DNA of 64,000 nucleotides, taken from Mixophyes australis (taxonomy: Eukaryota; Chordata; Amphibia; Anura; Limnodynastidae). The translations under genes were made by a program, and so were the position numbers. The stretch spans positions 310,001 to 374,000 of the forward strand of contig JAVHZZ010000066.1 of NCBI GenBank assembly GCA_036250195.1, written 5' to 3'. Of the stretch, positions 44,964 to 56,561 are shown piece after piece. Position 1 is the stretch's first letter, and every line of letters starts with the position of its first letter. Below the pieces are notes generated by a model. It had not been told where the DNA came from, ran no database searches, and saw only the letters and a program-made list of their open reading frames with translations.

Positions 44964-45759
44964 TAGATGACTGGTTTTCATATCAATTTTTAGACATCAT
45001 CTAATCCATCCTCTTGAGGTGTGGGGTGCCTCTGATCCAATTACCTTCATGCCTATCAATGGTGAGTTTAGTTTGTTCTAGACAGTTTTACTCAACTTCA
45101 TACTTTGGAAATCCAATTTAGCAACTGGTTGCAGAGGTAAATATATTGGACAGACTGTGGAAACCAAATTAGTATTAAAATTGCTCTCCCTGTTCCTACC
45201 TTGTAGTTACGCTACCAAAACGGACTTTCTAAAAAGTGTCCTACGAAGCCAAGTCCATGAATAAAGCCTGTGCACAAGCATTTATTCTTGTATTGTTGCC
45301 AAAAACCAATTCCATATGCAATGGCAGCTAAATGTTTCCTGAGTATAGTGTCTCCCTAGAAAAAACAAGTTCACAGGAAGAAAAATAAACTGCTCTACAC
45401 CATTTCAGCTATCCAAGTGTCCCTCCGCTTTTTTTTTTTTTTTTTTTTTTTAAGTGTGAAAATTTTTTGGACTCCATCATTGTCCCATTTCACCATGAAT
45501 ATGTGAACTAGATTTATCATTTTGGAAACCTGCATTGTTTTGCTATGGGCAAGGTCGATTTTTACCTATGTAACCAGAGCACTGTTAGGGTAAAGAAAAG
45601 AAAGTATGTTGATTTTGACATAAAGACTGGCAGCAGCATTCTGTTAACATGAGCTGAGATTGTAATAGACTTTTTTCTTTAACTAAACAGAAAAGAAACA
45701 ACGTTTCTACCACAAGTTTACCAATTTAGGATTGCCTTAGATAATGAAGAAAGAGCAAG

Positions 45760-45831
45760 TAGCAGAGGATGGTTTCGATCCATCGAAATCTGGGTTATGG
45801 GCCCAGCACGCTTCCGCTGCGCCACTCTGCT
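45760..45831 (-). tRNA. tRNA-iMet-CAT: Initiator tRNA-Met, variable-loop variant
   Basis: Unit 46 (45241-46129, 889 bp), short, no tRNA-Asn. G45 and G46 to T (45787-45788). Confidence 0.88.
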
Positions 45832-46641
45832 AGTCATGCAATGTTTGTTGACTAGATGACTGGTTTTCATATCAATTTTTAGACATCATCTAATCCATCC
45901 TCTTGAGGTGTGGGGTGCCTCTGATCCAATTACCTTCATGCCTATCAATGGTGAGTTTAGTTTGTTCTAGACAGTTTTACTCAACTTCATACTTTGGAAA
46001 TCCAATTTAGCAACTGGTTGCAGAGGTAAATATATTGGACAGACTGTGGAAACCAAATTAGTATTAAAATTGCTCTCCCTGTTCCTACCTTGTAGTTACG
46101 CTACCAAAACGGACTTTCTAAAAAGTGTCCTACGAAGCCAAGTCCATGAATAAAGCCTGTGCACAAGCATTTATTCTTGTATTGTTGCCAAAAACCAATT
46201 CCATATGCAATGGTAGCTAAATGTTTCCTGAGTATAGTGTCTACCTAGAAAAAACAAGTTCACAGGAAGAAAAATAAACTGCTCTACACCATTTCAGCTA
46301 TCCAAGTGTCCCTCCGCTTTTTTTTTTTTTTTTAAGTGTGAAAATTTTTTGGACTCCATCATTGTCCCATTTCACCATGAATATGTGAACTAGATTTATC
46401 ATTTTGGAAACCTGCATTGTTTTGCTATGGGCAAGGTCGATTTTTACCTATGTAACCAGAGCACTGTTAGGGTAAAGAAAAGAAAGTATGTTGATTTTGA
46501 CATAAAGACTGGCAGCAGCATTCTGTTAACATGAGCTGAGATTGTAATAGACTTTTTTCTTTAACTAAACAGAAAAGAAACAAAGTTTCTACCACAAGTT
46601 TACCAATTTAGGATTGCCTTAGATAATGAAGAAAGAGCAAG

Positions 46642-46713
46642 TAGCAGAGGATGGCTTCGATCCATCGACCTCTGGGTTATGGGCCCAGCACGCTTCCGCT
46701 GCGCCACTCTGCT
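46642..46713 (-). tRNA. tRNA-iMet-CAT: Initiator tRNA-Met, A60 variant
   Basis: Unit 47 (46130-47224, 1095 bp). A60 to G at 46655 changes one of the two T-loop adenosines (A54, A60) characteristic of eukaryotic initiators and lies within the B box. Confidence 0.88.
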
Positions 46714-46873
46714 AGTCATGCAATGTTTGTTGACTCCTGAAGGTTTGAGGCAACCCAGGAAAGAACCAATATTTATTTTTGTTGGTTGGCAGATAAAGAA
46801 CAGTAATGAAATGTCATGAAATTTGTCCGGAATAATGCATTTCAGCCCATGTCATGAACACACGCTGCAAGTT

Positions 46874-46900
46874 GTCTCTGTGGCGCAATTGGTTAGCGTT

Positions 46901-46940
<40 letters not shown>

Positions 46941-46947
46941 AGGGACG
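46874..46947 (+). tRNA. tRNA-Asn-GTT: tRNA-Asn with an internal T4 stop, probably not expressed
   Basis: Unit 47. G26 to T at 46900 creates TTTT at 46899-46902, inside the gene just before the anticodon stem. Four T on the sense strand is the minimal Pol III terminator, so transcripts would tend to end after about 26 nt. The fold is otherwise normal. Effectively a pseudogene if termination is efficient. Confidence 0.85.
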
Positions 46948-47736
46948 TAGATGACTGGTTTTCATATCAATTTTTAGACATCATCTAATCCATCCTCTTG
47001 AGGTGTGGGGTGCCTCTGATCCAATTACCTTCATGCCTATCAATGGTGAGTTTAGTTTGTTCTAGACAGTTTTACTCAACTTCATACTTTGGAAATCCAA
47101 TTTAGCAACTGGTTGCAGAGGTAAATATATTGGACAGACTGTGGAAACCAAATTAGTATTAAAATTGCTCTCCCTGTTCCTACCTTGTAGTTACGCTACC
47201 AAAACGGACTTTCTAAAAAGTGTCCTACGAAGCCAAGTCCATGAATAAAGCCTGTGCACAAGCATTTATTCTTGTATTGTTGCCAAAAACCAATTCCATA
47301 TGCAATGGCAGCTAAATGTTTCCTGAGTATAGTGTCTCCCTAGAAAAAACATGTTCACAGGAAGAAAAATAAACTGCTCTACACCATTTCAGCTATCCAA
47401 GTGTCCCTCCGCTTTTTTTTTTTTTTTTAAGTGTGAAAATTTTTTGGACTCCATCATTGTCCCATTTCACCATGAATATGTGAACTAGATTTATCATTTT
47501 GGAAACCTGCATTGTTTTGCTATGGGCAAGGTCGATTTTTACCTATGTAACCAGAGCACTGTTAGGGTAAAGAAAAGAAAGTATGTTGATTTTGACATAA
47601 AGACTGGCAGCAGCATTCTGTTAACATGAGCTGAGATTGTAATAGACTTTTTTCTTTAACTAAACAGAAAAGAAACAAAGTTTCTACCACAAGTTTACCA
47701 ATTTAGGATTGCCTTAGATAATGAAGAAAGAGCAAG

Positions 47737-47808
47737 TAGCAGAGGATGGTTTCGATCCATCGACCTCTGGGTTATGGGCCCAGCACGCTTCCGCTGCGCC
47801 ACTCTGCT
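47737..47808 (-). tRNA. tRNA-iMet-CAT: Initiator tRNA-Met (CAT)
   Basis: Unit 48 (47225-48320, 1096 bp). Identical to consensus. Confidence 0.97.
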
Positions 47809-47969
47809 AGTTATGCAATGATTTGTTGACTCCTGAAGGTTTAAAGCAACCCAGGAAAGAACCAATATTTATTTTTGTTGGTTGGCAGATAAAGAACAGT
47901 AATGAAATGTCATGAAATTTGTCCGGAATAATGCATTTCAGCCCATGTCATGAACACATGCTGCAAGTT

Positions 47970-47995
47970 GTCTCTGTGGCGCAATTGGTTAGCGT

Positions 47996-48036
<41 letters not shown>

Positions 48037-48043
48037 AGGGACG
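47970..48043 (+). tRNA. tRNA-Asn-GTT: tRNA-Asn (GTT)
   Basis: Unit 48. Identical to consensus. Confidence 0.97.
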
Positions 48044-48832
48044 TAGATGACTGGTTTTCATATCAATTTTTAGACATCATCTAATCCATCCTCTTGAGGT
48101 GTGGGGTGCCTCTGATCCAATTACCTTCATGCCTATCAATGGTGAGTTTAGTTTGTTCTAGACAGTTTTACTCAACTTCATACTTTGGAAATCCAATTTA
48201 GCAACTGGTTGCAGAGGTAAATATATTGGACAGACTGTGGAAACCAAATTAGTATTAAAATTGCTCTCCCTGTTCCTACCTTGTAGTTACGCTACCAAAA
48301 CGGACTTTCTAAAAAGTGTCCTACGAAGCCAAGTCCATGAATAAAGCCTGTGCACAAGCATTTATTCTTGTATTGTTGCCAAAAACCAATTCCATATGCA
48401 ATGGCAGCTAAATGTTTCCTGAGTATAGTGTGTCCCTAGAAAAAACAAGTTCACAGGAAGAAAAATAAACTGCTCTACACCATTTCAGCTATCCAAGTGT
48501 CCCTCCGCTTTTTTTTTTTTTTTTAAGTGTGAAAATTTTTTGGACTCCATCATTGTCCCATTTCACCATGAATATGTGAACTAGATTTATCATTTTGGAA
48601 ACCTGCATTGTTTTGCTATGGGCAAGGTCGATTTTTACCTATGTAACCAGAGCACTGTTAGGGTAAAGAAAAGAAAGTATGTTGATTTTGACATAAAGAC
48701 TGGCAGCAGCATTCTGTTAACATGAGCTGAGATTGTAATAGACTTTTTTCTTTAACTAAACAGAAAAGAAACAAAGTTTCTACCACAAGTTTACCAATTT
48801 AGGATTGCCTTAGATAATGAAGAAAGAGCAAG

Positions 48833-48904
48833 TAGCAGAGGATGGTTTCGATCCATCGACCTCTGGGTTATGGGCCCAGCACGCTTCCGCTGCGCCACTC
48901 TGCT
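48833..48904 (-). tRNA. tRNA-iMet-CAT: Initiator tRNA-Met (CAT)
   Basis: Unit 49 (48321-49415, 1095 bp). Identical to consensus. Confidence 0.97.
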
Positions 48905-49064
48905 AGTCATGCAATGTTTGTTGACTCCTGAAGGTTTGAGGCAACCCAGGAAAGAACCAATATTTATTTTTGTTGGTTGGCAGATAAAGAACAGTAATGA
49001 AATGTCATGAAATTTGTCCGGAATAATGCATTTCAGCCCATGTCATGAACACACGCTGCAAGTT

Positions 49065-49090
49065 GTCTCTGTGGCGCAATTGGTTAGCGT

Positions 49091-49131
<41 letters not shown>

Positions 49132-49138
49132 AGGGACG
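49065..49138 (+). tRNA. tRNA-Asn-GTT: tRNA-Asn (GTT)
   Basis: Unit 49. Identical to consensus. Confidence 0.97.
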
Positions 49139-49927
49139 TAGATGACTGGTTTTCATATCAATTTTTAGACATCATCTAATCCATCCTCTTGAGGTGTGGG
49201 GTGCCTCTGATCCAATTACCTTCATGCCTATCAATGGTGAGTTTAGTTTGTTCTAGACAGTTTTACTCAACTTCATACTTTGGAAATCCAATTTAGCAAC
49301 TGGTTGCAGAGGTAAATATATTGGACAGACTGTGGAAACCAAATTAGTATTAAAATTGCTCTCCCTGTTCCTACCTTGTAGTTACGCTACCAAAACGGAC
49401 TTTCTAAAAAGTGTCCTACGAAGCCAAGTCCATGAATAAAGCCTGTGCACAAGCATTTATTCTTGTATTGTTGCCAAAAACCAATTCCATATGCAATGGC
49501 AGCTAAATGTTTCCTGAGTATAGTGTCTCCCTAGAAAAAACAAGTTCACAGGAAGAAAAATAAACTGCTCTACACCATTTCAGCTATCCAAGTGTCCCTC
49601 CGCTTTTTTTTTTTTTTTTAAGTGTGAAAATTTTTTGGACTCCATCATTGTCCCATTTCACCATGAATATGTGAACTAGATTTATCATTTTGGAAACCTG
49701 CATTGTTTTGCTATGGGCAAGGTCGATTTTTACCTATGTAACCAGAGCACTGTTAGGGTAAAGAAAAGAAAGTATGTTGATTTTGACATAAAGACTGGCA
49801 GCAGCATTCTGGTAAAATGATCTGAGATTGTAATAGACTTTTTTCTTTAACTAAACAGAAAAGAAACAAAGTTTCTACCACAAGTTTACCAATTTAGGAT
49901 TGCCTTAGATAATGAAGAAAGAGCAAG

Positions 49928-49999
49928 TAGCAGAGGATGGTTTCGATCCATCGACCTCTGGGTTATGGGCCCAGCACGCTTCCGCTGCGCCACTCTGCT
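49928..49999 (-). tRNA. tRNA-iMet-CAT: Initiator tRNA-Met (CAT)
   Basis: Unit 50 (49416-50297, 882 bp), short, no tRNA-Asn. Gene identical to consensus; spacer mark ctggtaaaatgatctg shared with units 52 and 57. Confidence 0.97.
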
Positions 50000-50815
50000 A
50001 GTCATGCAATGTTTGTTGACTAGATGACTGGTTTTCATATCAATTTTTAGACATCATCTACTCCATCCTCTTGAGGTGTGGGGTGCCTCTGATCCAATTA
50101 CCTTCATGCCTATCAATGGTGAGTTTAGTTTGTTCTAGACAGTTTTACTCAACTTCATACTTTGGAAATCCAATTTAGCAACTGGTTGCAGAGGTAAATA
50201 TATTGGACAGACTGTGGAAACCAAATTAGTATTAAAATTGCTCTTCCTGTTCCTACCTTGTAGTTACGCTACCAAAACGGACTTTCTAAAAAGTGTCCTA
50301 CGAAGCCAAGTCCATGAATAAAGCCTGTGCACAAGCATTTATTCTTGTATTGTTGCCAAAAACCAATTCCATATGCAATGGCAGCTAAATGTTTCCTGAG
50401 TATAGTGTCTCCCTAGAAAAAACAAGTTCACAGGAAGAAAAATAAACTGCTCTACACCATTTCAGCTATCCAAGTGTCCCTCCGCTTTTTTTTTTTTTTT
50501 TTTTTTTAAGTGTGAAAATTTTTTGGACTCCATCATTGTCCCATTTCACCATGAATATGTGAACTAGATTTATCATTTTGGAAACCTGCATTGTTTTGCT
50601 ATGGGCAAGGTCGATTTTTACCTATGTAACCAGAGCACTGTTAGGGTAAAGAAAAGAAAGTATGTTGATTTTGACATAAAGACTGGCAGCAGCATTCTGT
50701 TAACATGAGCTGAGATTGTAATAGACTTTTTTCTTTAACTAAACAGAAAAGAAACAAAGTTTCTACCACAAGTTTACCAATTTAGGATTGCCTTAGAAAA
50801 TGAAGAAAGAGCAAG

Positions 50816-50887
50816 TAGCAGAGGATGGTTTCGATCCATCGAAATCTGGGTTATGGGCCCAGCACGCTTCCGCTGCGCCACTCTGCT
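50816..50887 (-). tRNA. tRNA-iMet-CAT: Initiator tRNA-Met, variable-loop variant
   Basis: Unit 51 (50298-51185, 888 bp), short, no tRNA-Asn. G45 and G46 to T (50843-50844), as in units 42, 43 and 46. Confidence 0.88.
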
Positions 50888-51697
50888 AGTCATGCAATGT
50901 TTGTTGACTAGATGACTGGTTTTCATATCAATTTTTAGACATCATCTTATCCATCCTCTTGAGGTGTGGGGTGCCTCTGATCCAATTACCTTCATGCCTA
51001 TCAATGGTGAGTTTAGTTTGTTCTAGACAGTTTTACTCAACTTCATACTTTGGAAATCCAATTTAGCAACTGGTTGCAGAGGTAAATATATTGGACAGAC
51101 TGTGGAAACCAAATTAGTATTAAAATTGCTCTCCCTGTTCCTACCTTGTAGTTACGCTACCAAAACGGACTTTCTAAAAAGTGTCCTACGAAGCCAAGTC
51201 CATGAATAAAGCCTGTGCACAAGCATTTATTCTTGTATTGTTGCCAAAAACCAATTCCATATGCAATGGCAGCTAAATGTTTCCTGAGTATAGTGTCTCC
51301 CTAGAAAAAACAAGTTCACAGGAAGAAAAATAAACTGCTCTACACCATTTCAGCTATCCAAGTGTCCCTCCGCTTTTTTTTTTTTTTTTAAGTGTGAAAA
51401 TTTTTTGGACTCCATCATTGTCCCATTTCACCATGAATATGTGAACTAGATTTATCATTTTGGAAACCTGCATTGTTTTGCTATGGGCAAGGTCGATTTT
51501 TACCTATGTAACCAGAGCACTGTTAGGGTAATGAAAAGAAAGTATATTGATTTTGACATAAAGACTGGCAGCAGCATTCTGGTAAAATGATCTGAGATTG
51601 TAATAGACTTTTTTCTTTAACTAAACAGAAAAGAAACAAAGTTTCTACCACAAGTTTACCAATTTAGGATTGCCTTAGATAATGAAGAAATAGCAAG

Positions 51698-51769
51698 TAG
51701 CAGAGGATGGTTTCGATCCATCGACCTCTGGGTTATGGGCCCAGCACGCTTCCGCTGCGCCACTCTGCT
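51698..51769 (-). tRNA. tRNA-iMet-CAT: Initiator tRNA-Met (CAT)
   Basis: Unit 52 (51186-52067, 882 bp), third short unit in a row, no tRNA-Asn. Gene identical to consensus. Confidence 0.97.
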
Positions 51770-52577
51770 AGTCATGCAATGTTTGTTGACTAGATGACTG
51801 GTTTTCATATCAATTTTTAGACATCATCTAATCCATCCTCTTGAGGTGTGGGGTGCCTCTGATCCAATTACCTTCATGCCTATCAATGGTGAGTTTAGTT
51901 TGTTCTAGACAGTTTTACTCAACTTCATACTTTGGAAATCCAATTTAGCAACTGGTTGCAGAGGTAAATATATTGGACAGACTGTGGAAACCAAATTAGT
52001 ATTAAAATTGCTCTCCCTGTTCCTACCTTGTAGTTACGCTACCAAAACGGACTTTCTAAAAAGTGTCCTACGAAGCCAAGTCCATGAATAAAGCCTGTGC
52101 ACAAGCATTTATTCTTGTATTGTTGCCAAAAACCAATTCCATATGCAATGGCAGCTAAATGTTTCCTGAGTATAGTGTCTCCCTAGAAAAAACAAGTTCA
52201 CAGGAAGAAAAATAAACTGCTCTACACCATTTCAGCTATCCAAGTGTCCCTCCGCTTTTTTTTTTTTTTAAGTGTGAAAATTTTTTGGACTCCATCATTG
52301 TCCCATTTCACCATGAATATGTGAACTAGATTTATCATTTTGGAAACCTGCATTGTTTTGCTATGGGCAAGGTCGATTTTTACCTATGTAACCAGAGCAC
52401 TGTTAGGGTAAAGAAAAGAAAGTATGTTGATTTTGACATAAAGACTGGCAGCAGCATTCTGTTAAAATGAGATGAGATTGTAATAGACTTTTTTCTTTAA
52501 CTAAACAGAAAAGAAACAAAGTTTCTACCACAAGTTTACCAATTTAGGATTGCCTTAGATAATGAAGAAAGAGCAAT

Positions 52578-52649
52578 TAGCAGAGGATGGTTTCGATCCA
52601 TCGACCTCTGGGTTATGGGCCCAGCACGCTTCCGCTGCGCCACTCTGCT
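52578..52649 (-). tRNA. tRNA-iMet-CAT: Initiator tRNA-Met (CAT)
   Basis: Unit 53 (52068-53160, 1093 bp). Gene identical to consensus; the base next to its 3' end is changed (gagcaattag). Confidence 0.97.
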
Positions 52650-52809
52650 AGTCATGAAATGTTTGTTGACTCCTGAAGGTTTGAGGCAACCCAGGAAAGA
52701 ACCAATATTTATTTTTGTTGGTTGGCAGATAAAGAACAGTAATGAAATGTCATGAAATTTGTCCGTAATAATGCATTTCAGCCCATGTCATGAACACACG
52801 CTGCAAGTT

Positions 52810-52883
52810 GTCTCTGTGGCGCAATTGGTTAGCGTGTTCGGCTGTTAACTGAAAGGTTGGTGGTTCAAGCCCACCCAGGGACG
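52810..52883 (+). tRNA. tRNA-Asn-GTT: tRNA-Asn, anticodon-stem wobble
   Basis: Unit 53. C40 to T at 52850 makes G30-U40, a wobble near the loop; probably tolerated. Confidence 0.92.
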
Positions 52884-53680
52884 TAGATGACTGGTTTTCA
52901 TATCAATTTTTAGACATCATCTAATCCATCCTCTTGAGGTGTGGGGTGCCTCTGATCCAATTACCTTCATGCCTATCAATGGTGAGTTTAGTTTGTTCTA
53001 GACAGTTTTACTCAACTTCATACTTTGGAAATCCAATTTAGCAACTGGTTGCAGAGGTAAATATATTGGACAGACTGTGGAAACCAAATTAGTATTAAAA
53101 TTGCTCTCCCTGTTCCTACCTTGTAGTTACGCTACCAAAATGGACTTTCTAAAAAGTGTCCTACGAAGCCAAGTCCATGAATAAAGCCTGTGCACAAGCA
53201 TTTTTTCTTGTATTGTTGCCAAAAACAAATTCCATATGCAATGGCAGCTAAATGTTTCCTGAGTATAGTGTCTCCCTAGAAAAAACAAGTTCACAGGAAG
53301 AAAAATAAACTGCTCTACACCATTTCAGCTATCCAAGTGTCCCTCCGCTTTTTTTTTTTTTTTTTTTTTTTTAAGTGTGAAAATTTTTTGGACTCCATCA
53401 TTGTCCCATTTCACCATGAATATGTGAACTAGATTTATCATTTTGGAAACCTGCATTGTTTTGCTATGGGCAAGGTCGATTTTTACCTATGTAACCAGAG
53501 CACTGTTAGGGTAAAGAAAAGAAAGTATGTTGATTTTGACATAAAGACTGGCAGCAGCATTCTGTTAACATGAGCTGAGATTATAATAGACTTTTTTCTT
53601 TAACTAAACAGAAAAGAAACAAAGTTTCTACCACAAGTTTACCAATTTAGGATTGCCTTAGATAATGAAGAAAGAGCAAG

Positions 53681-53752
53681 TAGCAGAGGATGGTTTCGAT
53701 CCATCGACCTCTGGGTTATGGGCCCAGCACGCTTCCGCTGCGCCACTCTGCT
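53681..53752 (-). tRNA. tRNA-iMet-CAT: Initiator tRNA-Met (CAT)
   Basis: Unit 54 (53161-54001, 841 bp). Gene identical to consensus; 5' flank has two changes (agccatgcaatattt). Confidence 0.97.
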
Positions 53753-53912
53753 AGCCATGCAATATTTGTTGACTCCTGAAGGTTTGAGGCAACCCAGGAA
53801 AGAACCAATATTTATTTTTGTTGGTTGGCAGATAAAGAACAGTAATGAAATGTCATGAAATTTGTCCGTAATAATGCATTTCAGCCCATGTCATGAACAC
53901 ACGCTGCAAGTT

Positions 53913-53938
53913 GTCTCTGTGCCGCAATTGGTTAGCGT

Positions 53939-53979
<41 letters not shown>

Positions 53980-53986
53980 AGGGACG
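53913..53986 (+). tRNA. tRNA-Asn-GTT: tRNA-Asn, A-box variant
   Basis: Unit 54. G10 to C at 53922 removes the conserved G of the A box (TGCCGC) and turns the G10-U25 wobble into a C-U mismatch. Likely weak. The T4 stop at 53998-54001 is kept right at the deletion edge. Confidence 0.87.
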
Positions 53987-53989
53987 TAG

Positions 53990-54015
53990 ATGACTGGTTT
54001 TCTAAGCCAAGTCCA
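53990..54015. other. Deletion junction truncating unit 54
   Basis: ggttttc, 15 bases after the tRNA-Asn, is joined to taagccaagtcc, near the start of the next unit, so about 260 bases of spacer are missing. The cga of ctacgaagcc is absent, or a single filler T is present, at the join. Private to this unit. Confidence 0.85.
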
Positions 54016-54512
54016 TGAATAAAGCCTGTGCACAAGCATTTATTCTTGTATTGTTGCCAAAAACCAATTCCATATGCAATGGCAGCTAAATGTTTCCTGA
54101 GTATAGTGTCTCCCTAGAAAAAACAAGTTCACAGGAAGAAAAATAAACTGCTCTACACCATTTCAGCTATCCAAGTGTCCCTCCGCTTTTTTTTTTTTTT
54201 TATTAAGTGTGAAAATTTTTTGAACTCCATCATTGTCCCATTTCACCATGAATATGTGAACTAGATTTATCATTTTGGAAACCTGCATTGTTTTGCTATG
54301 GGCAAGGTCGATTTTTACCTATGTAACCAGAGCACTGTTAGGGTAAAGAAAAGAAAGTATGTTGATTTTGACATAAAGACTGGCAGCAGCATTCTGTTAA
54401 CATGAGCTGAGATTGTAATAGACTTTTTTCTTTAACTAAACATAAAAGAAACAAAGTTTCTACCACAAGTTTACCAATTTAGGATTGCCTTAGATAATGA
54501 AGAAAGAGCAAG

Positions 54513-54584
54513 TAGCAGAGGATGGTTTCGACCCATCGAGATCTGGGTTATGGGCCCAGCACACTTCCGCTGCGCCACTCTGCT
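54513..54584 (-). tRNA. tRNA-iMet-CAT: Initiator tRNA-Met, four substitutions incl. A54
   Basis: Unit 55 (54002-54882, 881 bp), short, no tRNA-Asn. Changes at 54532 (A54 to G, initiator T-loop mark and B box), 54540-54541 (G46 to C, G45 to T) and 54563 (C23 to T, wobble). One of the most diverged Met copies; function doubtful. Confidence 0.8.
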
Positions 54585-55394
54585 AGTCATGCAATGTTTG
54601 TTGACTAGATGACTGGTTTTCATATCAATTTTTAGACATCATCTAATCCATCCTCTTGAGGTGTGGGGTGCCTCTGATCCAATTACCTTCATGCCTATCA
54701 ATGGTGAGTTTAGTTTGTTCTAGACACTTTTACTCAACTTCATACTTTGGAAATCCAATTTAGCAACTGGTTGCAGAGGTAAATATATTGGACAGACTGT
54801 GGAAACCAAATTAGTATTAAAATTGCTCTCCCTGTTCCTACCTTGTAGTTACGCTACCAAAACGGACTTTCTAAAAAGTGTCCTACGAAGCCAAGTCCAT
54901 GAATAAAGCCTGTGCACAAGCATTTATTCTTGTATTGTTGCCAAAAACCAATTCCATATGCAATGGCAGCTAAATGTTTCCTGAGTATAGTGTCTCCCTA
55001 GAAAAAACAAGTTCACAGGAAGAAAAATAAACTGCTCTACACCATTTCAGCTATCCAAGTGTCCCTCCGCTTTTTTTTTTTTTTTTAAGTGTGAAAATTT
55101 TTTGGACTCCATCATTGTCCCATTTCACCATGAATATGTGAACTAGATTTATCATTTTGGAAACCTGCATTGTTTTGCTATGGGCAAGGTTGATTTTTAC
55201 CTATGTAACCAGAGCACTGTTAGGGTAAAGAAAAGAAAGTATGTTGATTTTGACATAAAGACTGGCAGCAGCATTCTGTTAACATGAGCTGAGATTATAA
55301 TAGACTTTTTTCTTTAACTAAACAGAAAAGAAACAAAGTTTCTACCACAAGTTTACCAATTTAGGATTGCCTTAGATAATGAAGAAAGAGCAAG

Positions 55395-55466
55395 TAGCAG
55401 AGGATGGTTTCGATCCATCGACCTCTGGGTTATGGGCCCAGCACGCTTCCGCTGCGCCACTCTGCT
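55395..55466 (-). tRNA. tRNA-iMet-CAT: Initiator tRNA-Met (CAT)
   Basis: Unit 56 (54883-55977, 1095 bp). Gene identical to consensus; flank gtcatgaaatg shared with unit 53. Confidence 0.97.
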
Positions 55467-55626
55467 AGTCATGAAATGTTTGTTGACTCCTGAAGGTTTG
55501 AGGCAACCCAGGAAAGAACCAATATTTATTTTTGTTGGTTGGCAGATAAAGAACAGTAATGAAATGTCATGAAATTTGTCCGTAATAATGCATTTCAGCC
55601 CATGTCATGAACACACGCTGCAAGTT

Positions 55627-55652
55627 GTCTCTGTGGCGCAATTGGTTAGCGT

Positions 55653-55693
<41 letters not shown>

Positions 55694-55700
55694 AGGGACG
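55627..55700 (+). tRNA. tRNA-Asn-GTT: tRNA-Asn (GTT)
   Basis: Unit 56. Identical to consensus. Confidence 0.97.
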
Positions 55701-56489
55701 TAGATGACTGGTTTTCATATCAATTTTTAGACATCATCTAATCCATCCTCTTGAGGTGTGGGGTGCCTCTGATCCAATTACTTTCATGCCTATCAATGGT
55801 GAGTTTAGTTTGTTCTAGACAGTTTTACTCAACTTCATACTTTGGAAATCCAATTTAGCAACTGGTTGCAGAGGTAAATATATTGGACAGACTGTGGAAA
55901 CCAAATTAGTATTAAAATTGCTCTCCCTGTTCCTACCTTGTAGTTACGCTACCAAAACGGACTTTCTAAAAAGTGTCCTACGAAGCCAAGTCCATGAATA
56001 AAGCCTGTGCACAAGCATTTATTCTTGTATTGTTGCCAAACACCAATTCCATATGCAATGGCAGCTAAATGTTTCCTGAGTATAGTGTCTCCCTAGAAAA
56101 AACAAGTTCACAGGAAGAAAAATAAACTGCTCTACACCATTTCAGCTATCCAAGTGTCCCTCCGCTTTTTTTTTTTTTTTTAAGTGTGAAAATTTTTTGG
56201 ACTCCATCATTGTCCCATTTCACCATGAATATGTGAACTAGATTTATCATTTTGGAAACCTGCATTGTTTTGCTATGGGCAAGGTCGATTTTTACCTATG
56301 TAACCAGAGCACTGTTAGGGTAAAGAAAAGAAAGTATGTTGATTTTGACATAAAGACTGGCAGCAGCATTCTGGTAAAATGATCTGAGATTGTAATAGAC
56401 TTTTTTCTTTAACTAAACAGAAAAGAAACAAAGTTTCTACCACAAGTTTACCAATTTAGGATTGCCTTAGATAATGAAGAAAGAGCAAG

Positions 56490-56561
56490 TAGCAGAGGAT
56501 GGTTTCGATCCATCGACCTCTGGGTTATGGGCCCAGCACGCTTCCGCTGCGCCACTCTGCT
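56490..56561 (-). tRNA. tRNA-iMet-CAT: Initiator tRNA-Met (CAT)
   Basis: Unit 57 (55978-56859, 882 bp), short, no tRNA-Asn. Gene identical to consensus; the 213-bp deletion scar reads gactagattactgg. Confidence 0.97.

Larger units (their letters stand above)
42168..48320. repeat. Higher-order trimer (short-long-long), two copies of 3.08 kb
   Basis: Units 43-44-45 (42168-45240) and 46-47-48 (45241-48320) match in order. Shared marks are the short unit with the variable-loop tRNA-Met change and caacgtttctacc (43/46), the tctacctag spacer mark (44/47), and a third unit with agttatgcaatgattt (45/48). Offsets are 3073, 3080 and 3080, the first differing only by T-tract length. Confidence 0.85.

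Noticed and set aside
53853..54035. 60-residue minus-strand open frame containing GLEPPTFRLTAE
   Set aside because: This peptide is simply the antisense translation of tRNA-Asn. Similar strings occur in mis-predicted vertebrate proteins, as far as I recall; it is opened here by the private deletion at 54001.
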